In this document: positions 34,193 through 43,600 of the stretch, one piece after another | How the letters are laid out: each line of letters starts with the position of its first letter | Position numbering within the stretch: position 1 is the first letter of the stretch | NCBI GenBank assembly: GCA_964645775.1 | Contig: CAZYBU010000011.1 | Span: 1-64,000 of the forward strand | Length of the DNA stretch: 64,000 nucleotides | Direction: 5' to 3' | DNA from: CAZYBU01 sp964645775 | GTDB lineage: Bacteria > Spirochaetota > UBA4802 > UBA5550 | The notes under the pieces: generated by a model | Told to the model about the DNA's origin: nothing | Databases searched by the model: none | The model's input: the letters and a program-made list of their open reading frames with translations, nothing else | Program-made: the position numbers and the translations under genes

Positions 34193-35077
34193 TCATGCAA
34201 GTATATTCTTCAGACGGTTATATATATCTTTGTATTTCTTGCCCGTTTTCTCTACAATTTCATCGGGAAGGGGAGGAGGGGGCGAGTCTTTGTCCCAGCC
34301 TGTGGTATCAAGGTAATCACGAATGAACTGTTTGTCCAGGCTCGCGGGCGATTCTCCCGGTTTATAGGTGGATTTTTCCCAGAATCGTGAACTGTCCGGG
34401 GTCAGTACCTCGTCAATGAGGATTATCTCATTATCCACGTATCCGAACTCAAGCTTTGTGTCTGCCAGTATGATGTCGATTTCCGCCAGGATATCACGGG
34501 CTGTCTCGTAGATCCTGATGGTTAGGTCAGCCAGGTGACGGGCGGTCTGGTCCCCCAGCTTTTTCTGCATGTACTCGATGCTCACATTCTCATCATGGCC
34601 AGTATCTTCCTTTGTGGCCGGAGTGAATATCGGGGCAGGAAGCTGTTCGGCCATTCTCAGGCCCTCCGGGAGAGGTATGCCGCATACGCTTCCGGTATTC
34701 TGGTAGTCTTTCCAGCCGCTCCCTATGATATAACCCCGGGCAACGCATTCGAAATCGATGCGGCGTGTTTTTCTGACCAGAAGAGATCTGTCCCCGAGGA
34801 GCTCCGGGTAATCGCAGAAGGGCTCGGGGAAACGGGAAACGTCATCTTCCACCACGTGATTGTTTATGAAGTTAAGTTTTTTAAACCATAGGTTCGATAT
34901 CTGGTTCAGGACCACACCTTTACCCGGTATGCCGTTGGGAAATACATGATCAAAAGCTGAGATCCTGTCCGTTGAAACAATGATCATATGTTCCGCGTCG
35001 ACCCGATAGAGGTCGCGAACCTTTCCGCTGTACTGCTTTTTTGCGCCCGGTACCTTGATTTCCGTAAGAGCTCTCAT
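34193..35077 (-). CDS. purC: SAICAR synthase PurC
   Basis: A 294-residue phosphoribosylaminoimidazole-succinocarboxamide synthase (ATP, CAIR and aspartate to SAICAR). Motifs: YSGKVRDLY (nucleotide loop), ISAFDHVFPNGIPGKG, CVARGYIIGSGWKDY, FTPATKEDTGHDENV and LIDEVLTPDSSRFW. The length fits the longer, eukaryote-like subgroup. It lies 21 nt downstream of gatB; no other pur genes are present. Confidence 0.95.
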   Translation of the reverse strand: MRALTEIKVPGAKKQYSGKVRDLYRVDAEHMIIVSTDRISAFDHVFPNGIPGKGVVLNQISNLWFKKLNFINNHVVEDDVSRFPEPFCDYPELLGDRSLLVRKTRRIDFECVARGYIIGSGWKDYQNTGSVCGIPLPEGLRMAEQLPAPIFTPATKEDTGHDENVSIEYMQKKLGDQTARHLADLTIRIYETARDILAEIDIILADTKLEFGYVDNEIILIDEVLTPDSSRFWEKSTYKPGESPASLDKQFIRDYLDTTGWDKDSPPPPLPDEIVEKTGKKYKDIYNRLKNILA

Positions 35078-35098
35078 GCTCCTCCCTCTACGTTTAAT

Positions 35099-36544
35099 CT
35101 ATTCTTGAAGTTTCTTTTTCAGTATTTCATTTACCAGCTGAGGATTAGCCCGTCCCCGGGAGGCTTTCATTACCTGCCCCACAAGGAAGCCCAGGGCCTT
35201 CTCCTTCCCGTTGCGGTAATCATCAGCGCTCTGCGGGTTTTCGGCAAGGACTTTATCTATCATCTCCTCAATGGCGCCCGAGTCCGTAACCTGTTTAAGG
35301 CCCTTCTTCTTCACTATCTCTTCCGCCCCCAGGTCCGAATCCAGCATCTCTTCAAAAACCGTCTTTGCGATCTTGCCGCTTATGGTTCCCTTCTCAACCA
35401 GGAGGAGAAGTCCGGCCAGGCGACCTGGAGAAATACGGAAGGTATCAATCGACTCCATCTCCTCCACGCGGCCCATAAGTTCGCTCATCACGAAATTTGA
35501 CGCCTTCTTCGCAGGGACTCCCTCGCTCACCACCTGTTCGTAGTACTCCGCAAGCTGCCGGACAGCCGTGAGGACGCCCGCGTCATAATCGGGGAGGCCG
35601 TAATCTCTCACGAACCGTTCTCTTTTCTCGTCCGGAAGTTCAGGTAACCCGCGGCTGATTTCTTCAATATATTCGTCGGAGAGGAGAACAGGGGGGAGGT
35701 CAGGATCGGGAAAATACCTGTAATCGTGAGCGTGTTCCTTCGTCCTCATGCTGTAGGTCTCCTGACGGTCCGCGTCCCAGAGCCGTGTCTCCTGGAGGAT
35801 CGCTTCGCCCGATTCCAGCATCCTCTGTTGCCGCCCGATCTCGAATATCAGGGCCTGTCGAACGGCACGGAAGGAGTTGAGGTTCTTTATCTCCACCTTT
35901 TCACCGAAAGGTTCGGTGCCTTTTCTGCGAAGGGAGACATTAACGTCACAGCGAAGACTCCCTTCTTCCATATTAACGTCGGAGACGCCGATATATTTCA
36001 TCAGGGTCTTCATCTTGCTTAGATACTCATAGGCCTCGTCGGCTGAGCGTATGTCCGGTTCGGATACGATCTCGGCCAGAGGAACGCCTGTTCGGTTCAG
36101 GTCGACGTAGGATACCTTCTCGGCAGGATCCTCGGAGTGGATCGATTTCCCTGCGTCTTCCTCCAGATGAAGACGTGTAATCCCGATCTTTTTGACTTCC
36201 CCGTCAATGATGATCTCAATCTCTCCGCCCTGGCAGATGGGCCTGTCGTACTGTGATATCTGATAGGCTTTGGGAAGATCGGGATAGAAGTAGTTCTTCC
36301 GGTCGAATTTGCTGTACCGGGCTATGGTCCCTTTAAGGGCGAGGCCTGCCCGTATCCCCTTTCGGAGAGCCTCCTCATTGAGCACAGGAAGGACGCCCGG
36401 CATTCCGAGGCAGACGGGACAGGTCTGGGTATTTGGTTCGGAGCCGAATTTTGTAGAGCATCCGCAGAATATTTTTGATTCAGTGTTCAGCTGGACATGA
36501 ACCTCAAGACCGATGACAGTCTCATAGGATCGGGTATCGGCCAT
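35099..36544 (-). CDS. gatB: Asp-tRNA(Asn)/Glu-tRNA(Gln) amidotransferase subunit B
   Basis: A 481-residue GatB, the tRNA-binding kinase/transamidase subunit. It opens with ETVIGLEVHVQLNTESK, then NTQTCPVCLGMPGVLPVLN, FDRKNYFYPDLPKAYQISQ and DVNMEEGSLRCDVNVS. The C-terminal YqeY-like tail ends GRANPQLVNEIL. gatA and gatC are elsewhere. Its presence implies indirect synthesis of Gln-tRNA and/or Asn-tRNA. Confidence 0.96.
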   Translation of the reverse strand: MADTRSYETVIGLEVHVQLNTESKIFCGCSTKFGSEPNTQTCPVCLGMPGVLPVLNEEALRKGIRAGLALKGTIARYSKFDRKNYFYPDLPKAYQISQYDRPICQGGEIEIIIDGEVKKIGITRLHLEEDAGKSIHSEDPAEKVSYVDLNRTGVPLAEIVSEPDIRSADEAYEYLSKMKTLMKYIGVSDVNMEEGSLRCDVNVSLRRKGTEPFGEKVEIKNLNSFRAVRQALIFEIGRQQRMLESGEAILQETRLWDADRQETYSMRTKEHAHDYRYFPDPDLPPVLLSDEYIEEISRGLPELPDEKRERFVRDYGLPDYDAGVLTAVRQLAEYYEQVVSEGVPAKKASNFVMSELMGRVEEMESIDTFRISPGRLAGLLLLVEKGTISGKIAKTVFEEMLDSDLGAEEIVKKKGLKQVTDSGAIEEMIDKVLAENPQSADDYRNGKEKALGFLVGQVMKASRGRANPQLVNEILKKKLQE

Positions 36545-36654
36545 ATCTACCTCGTAATGGTGGACATCTATGGAAAAAACTGTTGGACAACAGCCCCGGT
36601 TAGCGTAACTCCCGGAGTGGCTATGTTACTCAAAGAGCCAGGGGAGCGAACAAT

Positions 36655-37188
36655 TTGTCAAGAAAAATGAAGAACCTTCTGAAAAGGATGGGGCCTCTTC
36701 TGGTCCCATTCATTATGCTGTTGACCGGCCTATTGATTGGTCATCTGACAGGCGTGTTCTGGTCAGGACAATTTTTACGCGGCAAAGGGGAAGGTTTCAT
36801 GCTCATGCGACCTTCCTCGTCTTTTATGGAAGTATATATGCACCTGAACAGTCCCAATCCCTTTGCCAGGACCGGAGCCTACTATTCCCTGGCCGGCCTG
36901 GAGATTATGGAGAGAGAAGACCTTATCAGGCGATATAGAGAGGAGCGTTATACTGTTTTAAAAAGAACCATCCTCTGGACTCTCGGGGAGAGGATGGAGA
37001 AAGAGTCTTACGCTGATCTCTGTTTCACTCTGGTGGAAGCCAGGGGAGCGGATGAGATCCGCCTTATACTGACGACCCTCCGGGATCGCTATCCCTGTTC
37101 CTTTCCGGAGATGCTTGAAAAGCGAAAAGGGAAATTGCCCGATCCTGATAAACCTGGCATAAAAGTGCGCGCAACGGGCTGTCCCTGA
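36655..37188 (+). CDS. Membrane-anchored hypothetical protein
   Basis: A 177-residue protein with one N-terminal membrane segment (LLVPFIMLLTGLLIGHLTGVF) and a mostly helical outside part with many charged pairs, possibly HEAT-like (RTGAYYSLAGLEIMEREDL, TLGERMEKESYADL). The TTG at 36655 has GGGGAG 7 nt upstream and is favoured over ATG 36667. No family is recognised. It lies between gatB, which is divergent, and proA. Confidence 0.6.
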   Translation: MSRKMKNLLKRMGPLLVPFIMLLTGLLIGHLTGVFWSGQFLRGKGEGFMLMRPSSSFMEVYMHLNSPNPFARTGAYYSLAGLEIMEREDLIRRYREERYTVLKRTILWTLGERMEKESYADLCFTLVEARGADEIRLILTTLRDRYPCSFPEMLEKRKGKLPDPDKPGIKVRATGCP

Positions 37189-37272
37189 CTCCCGCGAGTG
37201 AAGGAATTGTTCTTGTCAAGGAAGGGGTCCGGGTTGCATCTTGAGTATTGAGTGGAGAAGGGGAGTGTATTT

Positions 37273-38523
37273 ATGGATTTTCAGTCTTATGTTGACAGAA
37301 TCTGCAGGGCGGCCCGGGACGCGTCCCGGAGTATCGCCCGAATGCCGGCCTCCAGCAAGAACGACCTTCTGAGAAGCATGGCTGCCGCCCTGAGGCAGGC
37401 GGCACCGGAGATTATATCCGAGAATAAAAAGGATCTGGAGGAGGGTAAACGAGCCGGCATAAGTGACGCGCTGTACGACCGCCTCCTTCTGGATGAAAAA
37501 CGTATAGAGGGTATGGCCCGTTCTATCGAGGAAATCGCGGCCCTTCCTGATCCGGTTGGGCGTGTGGAAAACATGAAGGTCATGGAATCGGGAATACGGG
37601 TCGGTCAGATGCGTGTCCCCCTCGGTACCGTGGCAGTAATTTTTGAGTCCCGACCCAACGTGACTACGGACATAGCGGCTCTGTGCATCAAATCGGGCAA
37701 TGCTTCCATTCTCCGGGGAGGCAAAGAGGCAATCTTCTCCAACCGGGCTCTCCATGAAGTAGTTACCCGGGTCATCAGGGAAAACCACTCCGACCCGGCC
37801 ATCGTCTCCTTTATAGGAGAGACCGACCGGGGTGTGGTACCGGAGCTGTTAAAAAGGGACGACATGATTGATATCGTTATACCGAGAGGAGGAGAGGGTC
37901 TCATAAAGATGGTCACTGAACTCTCCAGTATTCCTGTGATAAAACATGATAAGGGCCTCTGTCACATATTTGTGGATGAGAGCGCCCTGCCGGAAATGGC
38001 TGAGGCTGTGTCCGTAAACGCCAAGGTCCAGAGGCCCGGGGTGTGCAACGCCGTGGAGACACTTCTTATCCACTCCGGATACAGGGGAACAAAAGAACTT
38101 CTTGAGGCCCTGGACCGGGAAGGGGTCGAGCTTCGAGGCTGCGCCCGGACGGTGGAGGCCCTTCCAGACAGGGTAAAGACGGCAACGGATGAGGACTGGG
38201 ATACGGAATATCTTGATCTGATACTTTCTGTCCAGATCGTCGATTCCCTGGATGACGCCATGGACCACATCGCACGGCACAGCTCCGGTCATTCCGAGGC
38301 GATCATCACCACGTTCTATCCCAATGCCGACAGGTTCATAAACGAGGTCGATTCAGCCGCTGTCTTCGTGAATGCTTCGACCCGTTTCCATGACGGAGGT
38401 GAATTCGGCCTGGGCGCCGAGGTCGGCATATCGACAGAGAAGCTTCACGCCCGGGGCGCGATGGGAGTGGAAGGTCTTACGACCCTGAAATACGTGGTTA
38501 CGGGAAGAGGGGAGATCCGCTGA
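37273..38523 (+). CDS. proA: Gamma-glutamyl phosphate reductase ProA
   Basis: A 416-residue second-step enzyme of proline synthesis (NADPH reduction of glutamyl phosphate). It has the aldehyde-dehydrogenase fold, with VIFESRPNVTTD, SILRGGKEA, the active-site Cys in NAKVQRPGVCNAVETLL, and NASTRFHDGGEFGLGAEVGIST. The ATG at 37273 has GGAG 7 nt upstream. It heads proA-nadD-LCP-rsfS; proB is 12.5 kb downstream beside obg. Confidence 0.95.
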   Translation: MDFQSYVDRICRAARDASRSIARMPASSKNDLLRSMAAALRQAAPEIISENKKDLEEGKRAGISDALYDRLLLDEKRIEGMARSIEEIAALPDPVGRVENMKVMESGIRVGQMRVPLGTVAVIFESRPNVTTDIAALCIKSGNASILRGGKEAIFSNRALHEVVTRVIRENHSDPAIVSFIGETDRGVVPELLKRDDMIDIVIPRGGEGLIKMVTELSSIPVIKHDKGLCHIFVDESALPEMAEAVSVNAKVQRPGVCNAVETLLIHSGYRGTKELLEALDREGVELRGCARTVEALPDRVKTATDEDWDTEYLDLILSVQIVDSLDDAMDHIARHSSGHSEAIITTFYPNADRFINEVDSAAVFVNASTRFHDGGEFGLGAEVGISTEKLHARGAMGVEGLTTLKYVVTGRGEIR

Positions 38524-38525
38524 CA

Positions 38526-39104
38526 TTGAAGGTCGGAATCTTTGGAGGAACCTTTAATCCCGTACACAATGGTCACCTTGTGGCCGCGGAACAGGTACGG
38601 GAAGAGGCCCGGCTTGATATGATACTCTTCATCCCGGTAAAGGAACCTGTCCATAAAAAAGATGAGATGCTCGCCCCGGCTCGCCATCGATTGGAAATGC
38701 TGGAACTTATCTGTGAAAAGAATCCCGGGTTTACGGTGACAGACTGCGAGATAATGCGGGATGGCCCATCCTACACCCTTACAACCGTGCGGGAGATGCT
38801 CGAAAAGCGGCGGGGTGACGATGTAGTTCTTGTCATTGGGGCCGATTCTTTCAACGACTTTCATTACTGGTACAGGTGGGAGGAGATTCTCGATCTTGTC
38901 CCTCTTGTGGTGCTGCAGCGACCCGGAGAAAAAATTGATTCGGAACGATACCCTAAAGCCAGGGTGACGGTTGTACAGAACGCACGGCTCGACATAAGTT
39001 CAACTGACATACGTAACCGAATTACAGAGGGGAGGTCGATACGATACCTCCTCCCTGAAGATGTCAGGGAATATATCAACCGGAAAGGAGTGTACCGAGC
39101 TTGA
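38526..39104 (+). CDS. nadD: Nicotinate-nucleotide adenylyltransferase NadD
   Basis: A 192-residue NadD that makes deamido-NAD from nicotinate mononucleotide and ATP. The signature GIFGGTFNPVHNGHL is at the N-terminus, with DSFNDFHYWYRWEEIL, and SSTDIRNRI near the C-terminus. It starts at TTG two bases after proA. The nadD-rsfS neighbourhood is common in bacteria. Confidence 0.95.
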   Translation: MKVGIFGGTFNPVHNGHLVAAEQVREEARLDMILFIPVKEPVHKKDEMLAPARHRLEMLELICEKNPGFTVTDCEIMRDGPSYTLTTVREMLEKRRGDDVVLVIGADSFNDFHYWYRWEEILDLVPLVVLQRPGEKIDSERYPKARVTVVQNARLDISSTDIRNRITEGRSIRYLLPEDVREYINRKGVYRA

Positions 39105-40198
39105 AACGTAAGTGCGTTATCATACTTGTACCGGTCATCATCGTTGTTCTTCTCATGGGAGGCATGTATCTCTATCAGATATATACCCGTAATGCTGTTG
39201 AAACCCTTGTGAACAAAGGCCAGATGATTAATATTCTCCTGGCGGGGGGCAATTCCTTCAACAACAGGTACTATCGTTTTTACGCAATCCTTTCTCTCAA
39301 TTCCGATAACCGCATGATCGGAATTACGTATATTCCCCCTGATTTCAGGGTGGTTGTGAACAGTCGAAGAAACAGGGTCCTGCCCGTTCAAAAAGTCTCC
39401 ATGGAAGACTTTGACCTCATCCGGAAGTCGATCCAGGATACACTTAAACTCCAGATCCCATTCTACATCGAGCTCTACGCGCCGGATGTGGAACGTTTCG
39501 TGGACCTCGTAGGGGGGCTTAACCAGTTCGTCTTTGATCAGGTGGAGGGGGAGTACTTCCGACCCTACAGAGAAAATTACCTGAACGGCTATAAAGTCAT
39601 GAAGTATATTAATAACCCTGCTACCATATACATCAGGTTTGACCGGATCCAGGATATCCTCTCCACCCTCTTTTTTAAAAAAGAAAAGAAGATAGATGTT
39701 CTTAACCGGGAATTCATTGAAAAAATATCCGGTTCTGTTCGCACGAACCTTCTTCCCCAGGAGTCTCTTAGCCTGGCTCGACTTGTGATGCAGAGCGATC
39801 GTATGATCTCGGTTGTTCCGCCGGGTGAGCTGCGTGACGGAACCTACATGGTAGATGATATAGCCTTTCGATTGTATGAAAGCGAGTTTTTGACGCCCCT
39901 TATCGTTGATACGTTGTCCGAGGAGGCCCCGAAAATCCGGATACTGAACGGAACCCGCATTCCCGGTCTGGCCAGGCGCATGCGTAACAGCCTTATACGG
40001 GACGGGGTCTCCGTGGTTGAATTCAGCACCGCTCCCTACCAGGAGATGAAACGGACAGTCGTCGTTAACCGGGAAGGAGACGCCCGGGCCGCCTTCCGGG
40101 TATCGGAAATGACAGGTATAGATACAATCTATCATATAGTTGATACATCCAGAATGAATAACGTTCTCATGATTATTGGGGAGGATATGTCAAGATGA
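39101..40198 (+). CDS. LytR-CpsA-Psr-like membrane protein, degenerate, with LytR_C domain
   Basis: A 365-residue protein: a short cytoplasmic tail, one membrane segment (VIILVPVIIVVLLMGGMYLY), an LCP-like domain from INILLAGGN, and a C-terminal LytR_C domain (ILNGTRIPGLARRMRNSL, residues about 285-355). In the LCP part the usual RSDTM-type acid is missing (YRFYAILSLN), so phosphotransferase activity is doubtful. In a diderm it may have an envelope role other than teichoic acid attachment. It starts at TTG inside the nadD stop and overlaps rsfS by 4 nt. Confidence 0.75.
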   Translation: MKRKCVIILVPVIIVVLLMGGMYLYQIYTRNAVETLVNKGQMINILLAGGNSFNNRYYRFYAILSLNSDNRMIGITYIPPDFRVVVNSRRNRVLPVQKVSMEDFDLIRKSIQDTLKLQIPFYIELYAPDVERFVDLVGGLNQFVFDQVEGEYFRPYRENYLNGYKVMKYINNPATIYIRFDRIQDILSTLFFKKEKKIDVLNREFIEKISGSVRTNLLPQESLSLARLVMQSDRMISVVPPGELRDGTYMVDDIAFRLYESEFLTPLIVDTLSEEAPKIRILNGTRIPGLARRMRNSLIRDGVSVVEFSTAPYQEMKRTVVVNREGDARAAFRVSEMTGIDTIYHIVDTSRMNNVLMIIGEDMSR

Positions 40199-40563
40199 CG
40201 GGAGAACCGATTCAGAACATGAAGGAAGACGTGCCGGGAGAGGTCGTTGAGACGGGACACTTTCTTGATTCAAAGAAAGGAGAAGATATTGAGATCCTTG
40301 ACCTTCGGGAAGTGAACAGTTACCTGGAATTTTTTGTGATCGTTACGGGGAACTCGAAGACCCAGTGCCGCTCCATGGCCCGGGATATTATGCGGCATTC
40401 CCGTGACCTGGGGCTTGAACCTCTTCATGAACCGGACCTGGATTCCGAATGGATCATCATTGACTGTGGGGATCTTGTTATCCATATTTTCACGCCCGAG
40501 GCCCGGTCGTTCTACCAGCTTGAAAAACTCTGGGGGGACGCGAGACGCGTTGCTCTCTCCTGA
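40195..40563 (+). CDS. rsfS: Ribosomal silencing factor RsfS
   Basis: A 122-residue RsfS/Iojap protein that binds uL14 and blocks subunit joining. Family motifs: DIEILDLREVNSYLEFFVIVTGNS, QCRSMARDIM, EWIIIDCGDLVIHIFTPEARSFYQLEKLWGDA. The N-terminal ~25 residues are an extra acidic leader. It closes the proA operon via an ATGA overlap. Confidence 0.95.
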   Translation: MTGEPIQNMKEDVPGEVVETGHFLDSKKGEDIEILDLREVNSYLEFFVIVTGNSKTQCRSMARDIMRHSRDLGLEPLHEPDLDSEWIIIDCGDLVIHIFTPEARSFYQLEKLWGDARRVALS

Positions 40564-40644
40564 TGATGGCAAATAATTCTTGATTCATTACAACATCTGT
40601 GTTTCTATCCCCCTATCTCTGAAAAGAAACAAAAGGAGTTATCC

Positions 40645-41937
40645 ATGACAATCATAACAGATGTACATGCCCGTGAAATCCTTGATTCGAGAGGCAACCC
40701 CACTATCGAAGTGGAGGTCGAACTTGCATCCGGTTTCCGAGGTCGGGCCGCTGTTCCTTCCGGTGCTTCTACGGGAGAACACGAGGCCGTAGAACTCAGA
40801 GATGGCGACAAAGAGCGGTATCTCGGCAAAGGGGTACAGAAGGCTGTGGACAACGTAAACGAGATCATAGCCGGGGCTATTATTGAGATGGATGCTCTCC
40901 GCCAGAATGAGATCGATACGATCCTCAGAGACCTGGACGGGACGCCCAACAAGGCTAAACTGGGAGCCAACGCCATCCTGGGAGTCTCCCTGGCCTGCGC
41001 GAAAGCGGTTGCCACTACCTTTGATATGCCTCTTTACCGGTATATCGGGGGGGTAAGCTCCTGTGAGCTGCCGGTACCTATGATGAATATCATAAACGGT
41101 GGTTCTCACGCCGACTCTAACGTTGACATTCAGGAGTTTATGGTTATGCCTGTGGGGGCTTCTTCTTTCCGTGAGGGTCTACGCATGGGAGTGGAGACAT
41201 TCCATGCCCTGAAGAAGGTCCTTTCTGAGAGCGGCTATGTGACAAGTGTCGGCGATGAAGGAGGATTCGCGCCTTCCCTGAAGTCGAACGAAGAGCCTCT
41301 GGAGAAGATCATGGAGGCTATTAAACGGGCCGGTTATACTCCGGGTGAAGACCTGGCCATAGCCATGGATATAGCGGCCAGTGAGTTTTACGATGCGAAA
41401 AAGAAGAAGTATGTTTTTGCCAAAAGCGACGGCAGGGAGCTTTCCAGCGGTGAGATGGTTGATCTCATGGAAAAATGGGTACAGAACTACCCCATCGTTT
41501 CCATTGAGGACGGACTGGACGAGAACGACTGGGAAGGCTGGGAAGAGATGACTGCCCGACTTGGATCAAAGATCCAGATCGTGGGGGACGACCTTTTCGT
41601 TACCAGTACGGAGCGACTGGCCAAGGGGATTGAACGCAATATAGCTAACTCCATCCTGATAAAGGTGAACCAGATTGGGACCTTGACAGAGACCCTTGAC
41701 GCTATCGAAATGGCCCGTAGAGCGGGATACACATCCGTGGTCTCCCACCGGTCCGGCGAGACCGAAGATACGACGATTTCCGATCTGGTTGTTGCCATGA
41801 ATACGGGCCAGATTAAGACCGGTTCAGCTTCCAGGACCGACCGTATCGCCAAGTATAATCAGCTCCTTCGTATTGAGGAGGACCTGGGCATAGCGGCCCG
41901 GTACAGGGGGAAAGGGGTCTTCTTTAACCTTGACTAG
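40645..41937 (+). CDS. eno: Enolase
   Basis: A 430-residue glycolytic enolase (2-phosphoglycerate to phosphoenolpyruvate). Motifs: AREILDSRGNPTIEVEV, PSGASTGEHEAVELRDGD, GGSHADSNVDIQEFMVMP, the metal ligand DDLFVT, the base lysine in ILIKVNQIGTLTE, and SHRSGETEDTTI. AAAGGAG precedes the start. The following gene begins inside its last codons. Confidence 0.97.
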   Translation: MTIITDVHAREILDSRGNPTIEVEVELASGFRGRAAVPSGASTGEHEAVELRDGDKERYLGKGVQKAVDNVNEIIAGAIIEMDALRQNEIDTILRDLDGTPNKAKLGANAILGVSLACAKAVATTFDMPLYRYIGGVSSCELPVPMMNIINGGSHADSNVDIQEFMVMPVGASSFREGLRMGVETFHALKKVLSESGYVTSVGDEGGFAPSLKSNEEPLEKIMEAIKRAGYTPGEDLAIAMDIAASEFYDAKKKKYVFAKSDGRELSSGEMVDLMEKWVQNYPIVSIEDGLDENDWEGWEEMTARLGSKIQIVGDDLFVTSTERLAKGIERNIANSILIKVNQIGTLTETLDAIEMARRAGYTSVVSHRSGETEDTTISDLVVAMNTGQIKTGSASRTDRIAKYNQLLRIEEDLGIAARYRGKGVFFNLD

Positions 41938-42373
41938 ACAGGGATATCGGTTTCTTACCTTTTTCGTTATCCTTCTTCTTGTAGCTGTCTATGTTTTCGT
42001 TTTCAGTGAGAGCGGAATGCTTGAACGGCGTGAATTGATGAAAATGAAGACGGCCATAGAGGATCGGACCGCTGAACTGGAACGGGACAGAAAGAGACTT
42101 GAAGCGGTCAGGGAATCATACCGACGGGGCGAGATGACGGACAGGGATCTTGTCCGGTCTGGATACCTGAAAAAAAATCAGGAGGTCGTTCGTTTCAGGG
42201 GACTGAATGGAGAGGATGAAAATGAAGTCTCCTTTCCTGGGGAGAAAGGTTTGGACTTCCCTGTAACCCTGGGGCATATAAGGATTCTCTGGCTTGTTTT
42301 TTCACTCCTCGTTCTTCTCCTCCTCTTTTTAAGGAGACCCGGAAGGGGATACGACGGCCGGGAGACTGTATGA
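41930..42373 (+). CDS. FtsB/DivIC-like septum protein
   Basis: A 147-residue membrane protein: an N-terminal membrane segment (FLTFFVILLLVAVYVFVF), a coiled coil (ELMKMKTAIEDRTAELERDRKRLEAVRESYRRG, residues about 35-70), and an unusual second hydrophobic segment near the C-terminus (ILWLVFSLLVLLLLFL). FtsB/DivIC proteins normally have only the first. It starts at a TTG within eno, and eno-ftsB order is widespread, which supports a cell-division role. Confidence 0.72.
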   Translation: MTRQGYRFLTFFVILLLVAVYVFVFSESGMLERRELMKMKTAIEDRTAELERDRKRLEAVRESYRRGEMTDRDLVRSGYLKKNQEVVRFRGLNGEDENEVSFPGEKGLDFPVTLGHIRILWLVFSLLVLLLLFLRRPGRGYDGRETV

Positions 42374-42948
42374 TAAAAGATAGTGTTATCGACAGGGATA
42401 TAGGAGTCCTTCAATGTCAGCTTGAACGTGATTTCGTTAATCCTGCTGATATACTGGAACGGTGCGTCTGGGGGTTCCCGCGTCTCATCCTGCTTAATCC
42501 TCTGATACGGGAAAGAGAAACAAAGGATCTTCATGTCGATTTCCAGGCCCTCTCCAACCTGATCTGGCTTACCTGCCCGTACCTGAACACGGAAATTCAT
42601 GAGATCGAATCCCATGGCTACATCGATCGCATAGAGGATTTCATTCAAAGCGACCGGGAACTTGAGACACGTATGAAAAACGCCCACGCACATTATTACC
42701 ATCTCAGGAAGTCCCTGTTCCGAAACTACATGGGCAACATATCTTCCCTGGAGCTCAATGACATCTTTAACTCCGGTATAGGGGGGATAACCGAGATTGA
42801 TCACATCAAATGTCTGCATATTCATTACGCTCATTACAGGCTCTGTGACGATAATGTTGCCGGGCTTATCACGGAACATCTGCTGGAAGGTAAGCTGAAC
42901 TGCAGACGGGGAAGGTGCCGGGAATGTCTCAAAGGGATAAAAGCCTGA
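42370..42948 (+). CDS. DUF501 family protein
   Basis: A 192-residue soluble protein of DUF501, usually found after eno and ftsB. Signature parts: WGFPRLILLNPLIRE, LSNLIWLTCPYLNTEIHEIESHG, and the C-terminal Cys-rich CRRGRCRECLKGIKA. Its function is unknown. It overlaps the FtsB-like stop by ATGA and the following gene by 25 nt. Confidence 0.8.
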   Translation: MIKDSVIDRDIGVLQCQLERDFVNPADILERCVWGFPRLILLNPLIRERETKDLHVDFQALSNLIWLTCPYLNTEIHEIESHGYIDRIEDFIQSDRELETRMKNAHAHYYHLRKSLFRNYMGNISSLELNDIFNSGIGGITEIDHIKCLHIHYAHYRLCDDNVAGLITEHLLEGKLNCRRGRCRECLKGIKA

Positions 42949-43592
42949 TCCTCCGAAAATGCAAGAAGGACGGCTCCCTGGATACGGCCATCCTGGAGAG
43001 AGTTGTTTCCGTCCTTCGCTCCCAGGGACAGGTTCTTTTTCCCGTGGATGGAATATATTCTTCATGTTCCCTCTATCCGGACAGCGGACCTCTTGAACTG
43101 GACGGATTGGCAGGTGACAGTGTGCTGATCTCTAACTTTCGCATACTCGACGATATTGTGCACCTGGACAAGTTCCGGTATGATTTTCTTCACAGGGTCT
43201 GGCCGGGTGAAGTCGTGGTTCTATTAAAAAAGAAGGAACGCAGTCTGTCCGGCTTGGATTCCAGTAGAGAGGGGTTCGGCGCACCGCTGCCGGTACGTAT
43301 GCCCAGAACAAGGTTCAACCTTGAAATTCTGGAAAAGCTGCGCGCCCCTCTTGTCTGCCGTCTTCTGCGAAAGAACAGGCGGATTATCTATTCAGAAAAA
43401 GCGCTCCTCCGGGAATTCTCGGGAAGCCATGATCTTCTTCTTGTAATCCAGGAAAGCTGCCGGGAACATGCCCGGCCCACGGTGGTCGATCTTTCCAGGG
43501 AGGATATCCAGATCCTGGCTGAGGGAAAGCTCGCCAATGATGAGATAAAGTCTCTCTATTTTCTGGGCCAGGATGATCCGGTTTCGGAATAA
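42924..43592 (+). CDS. Divergent YrdC/Sua5-like protein
   Basis: A 222-residue protein with a YrdC-like fold: QVLFPVDGIYSSCS aligns with the PTDTVYGL strand, HRVWPGEVVVLLKKK with WPGPLT, LPVRMPRT with the VRxP motif, and RPTVVDLS with the STVVD strand. The KxR and SxN residues that TsaC/Sua5 uses for threonylcarbamoyl-AMP synthesis are not evident, so it is probably a paralog with another role. The ATG at 42924 with GGAAGG upstream is favoured over GTG 42915. Confidence 0.55.
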   Translation: MSQRDKSLILRKCKKDGSLDTAILERVVSVLRSQGQVLFPVDGIYSSCSLYPDSGPLELDGLAGDSVLISNFRILDDIVHLDKFRYDFLHRVWPGEVVVLLKKKERSLSGLDSSREGFGAPLPVRMPRTRFNLEILEKLRAPLVCRLLRKNRRIIYSEKALLREFSGSHDLLLVIQESCREHARPTVVDLSREDIQILAEGKLANDEIKSLYFLGQDDPVSE

Positions 43593-43600
43593 TACCCTTC

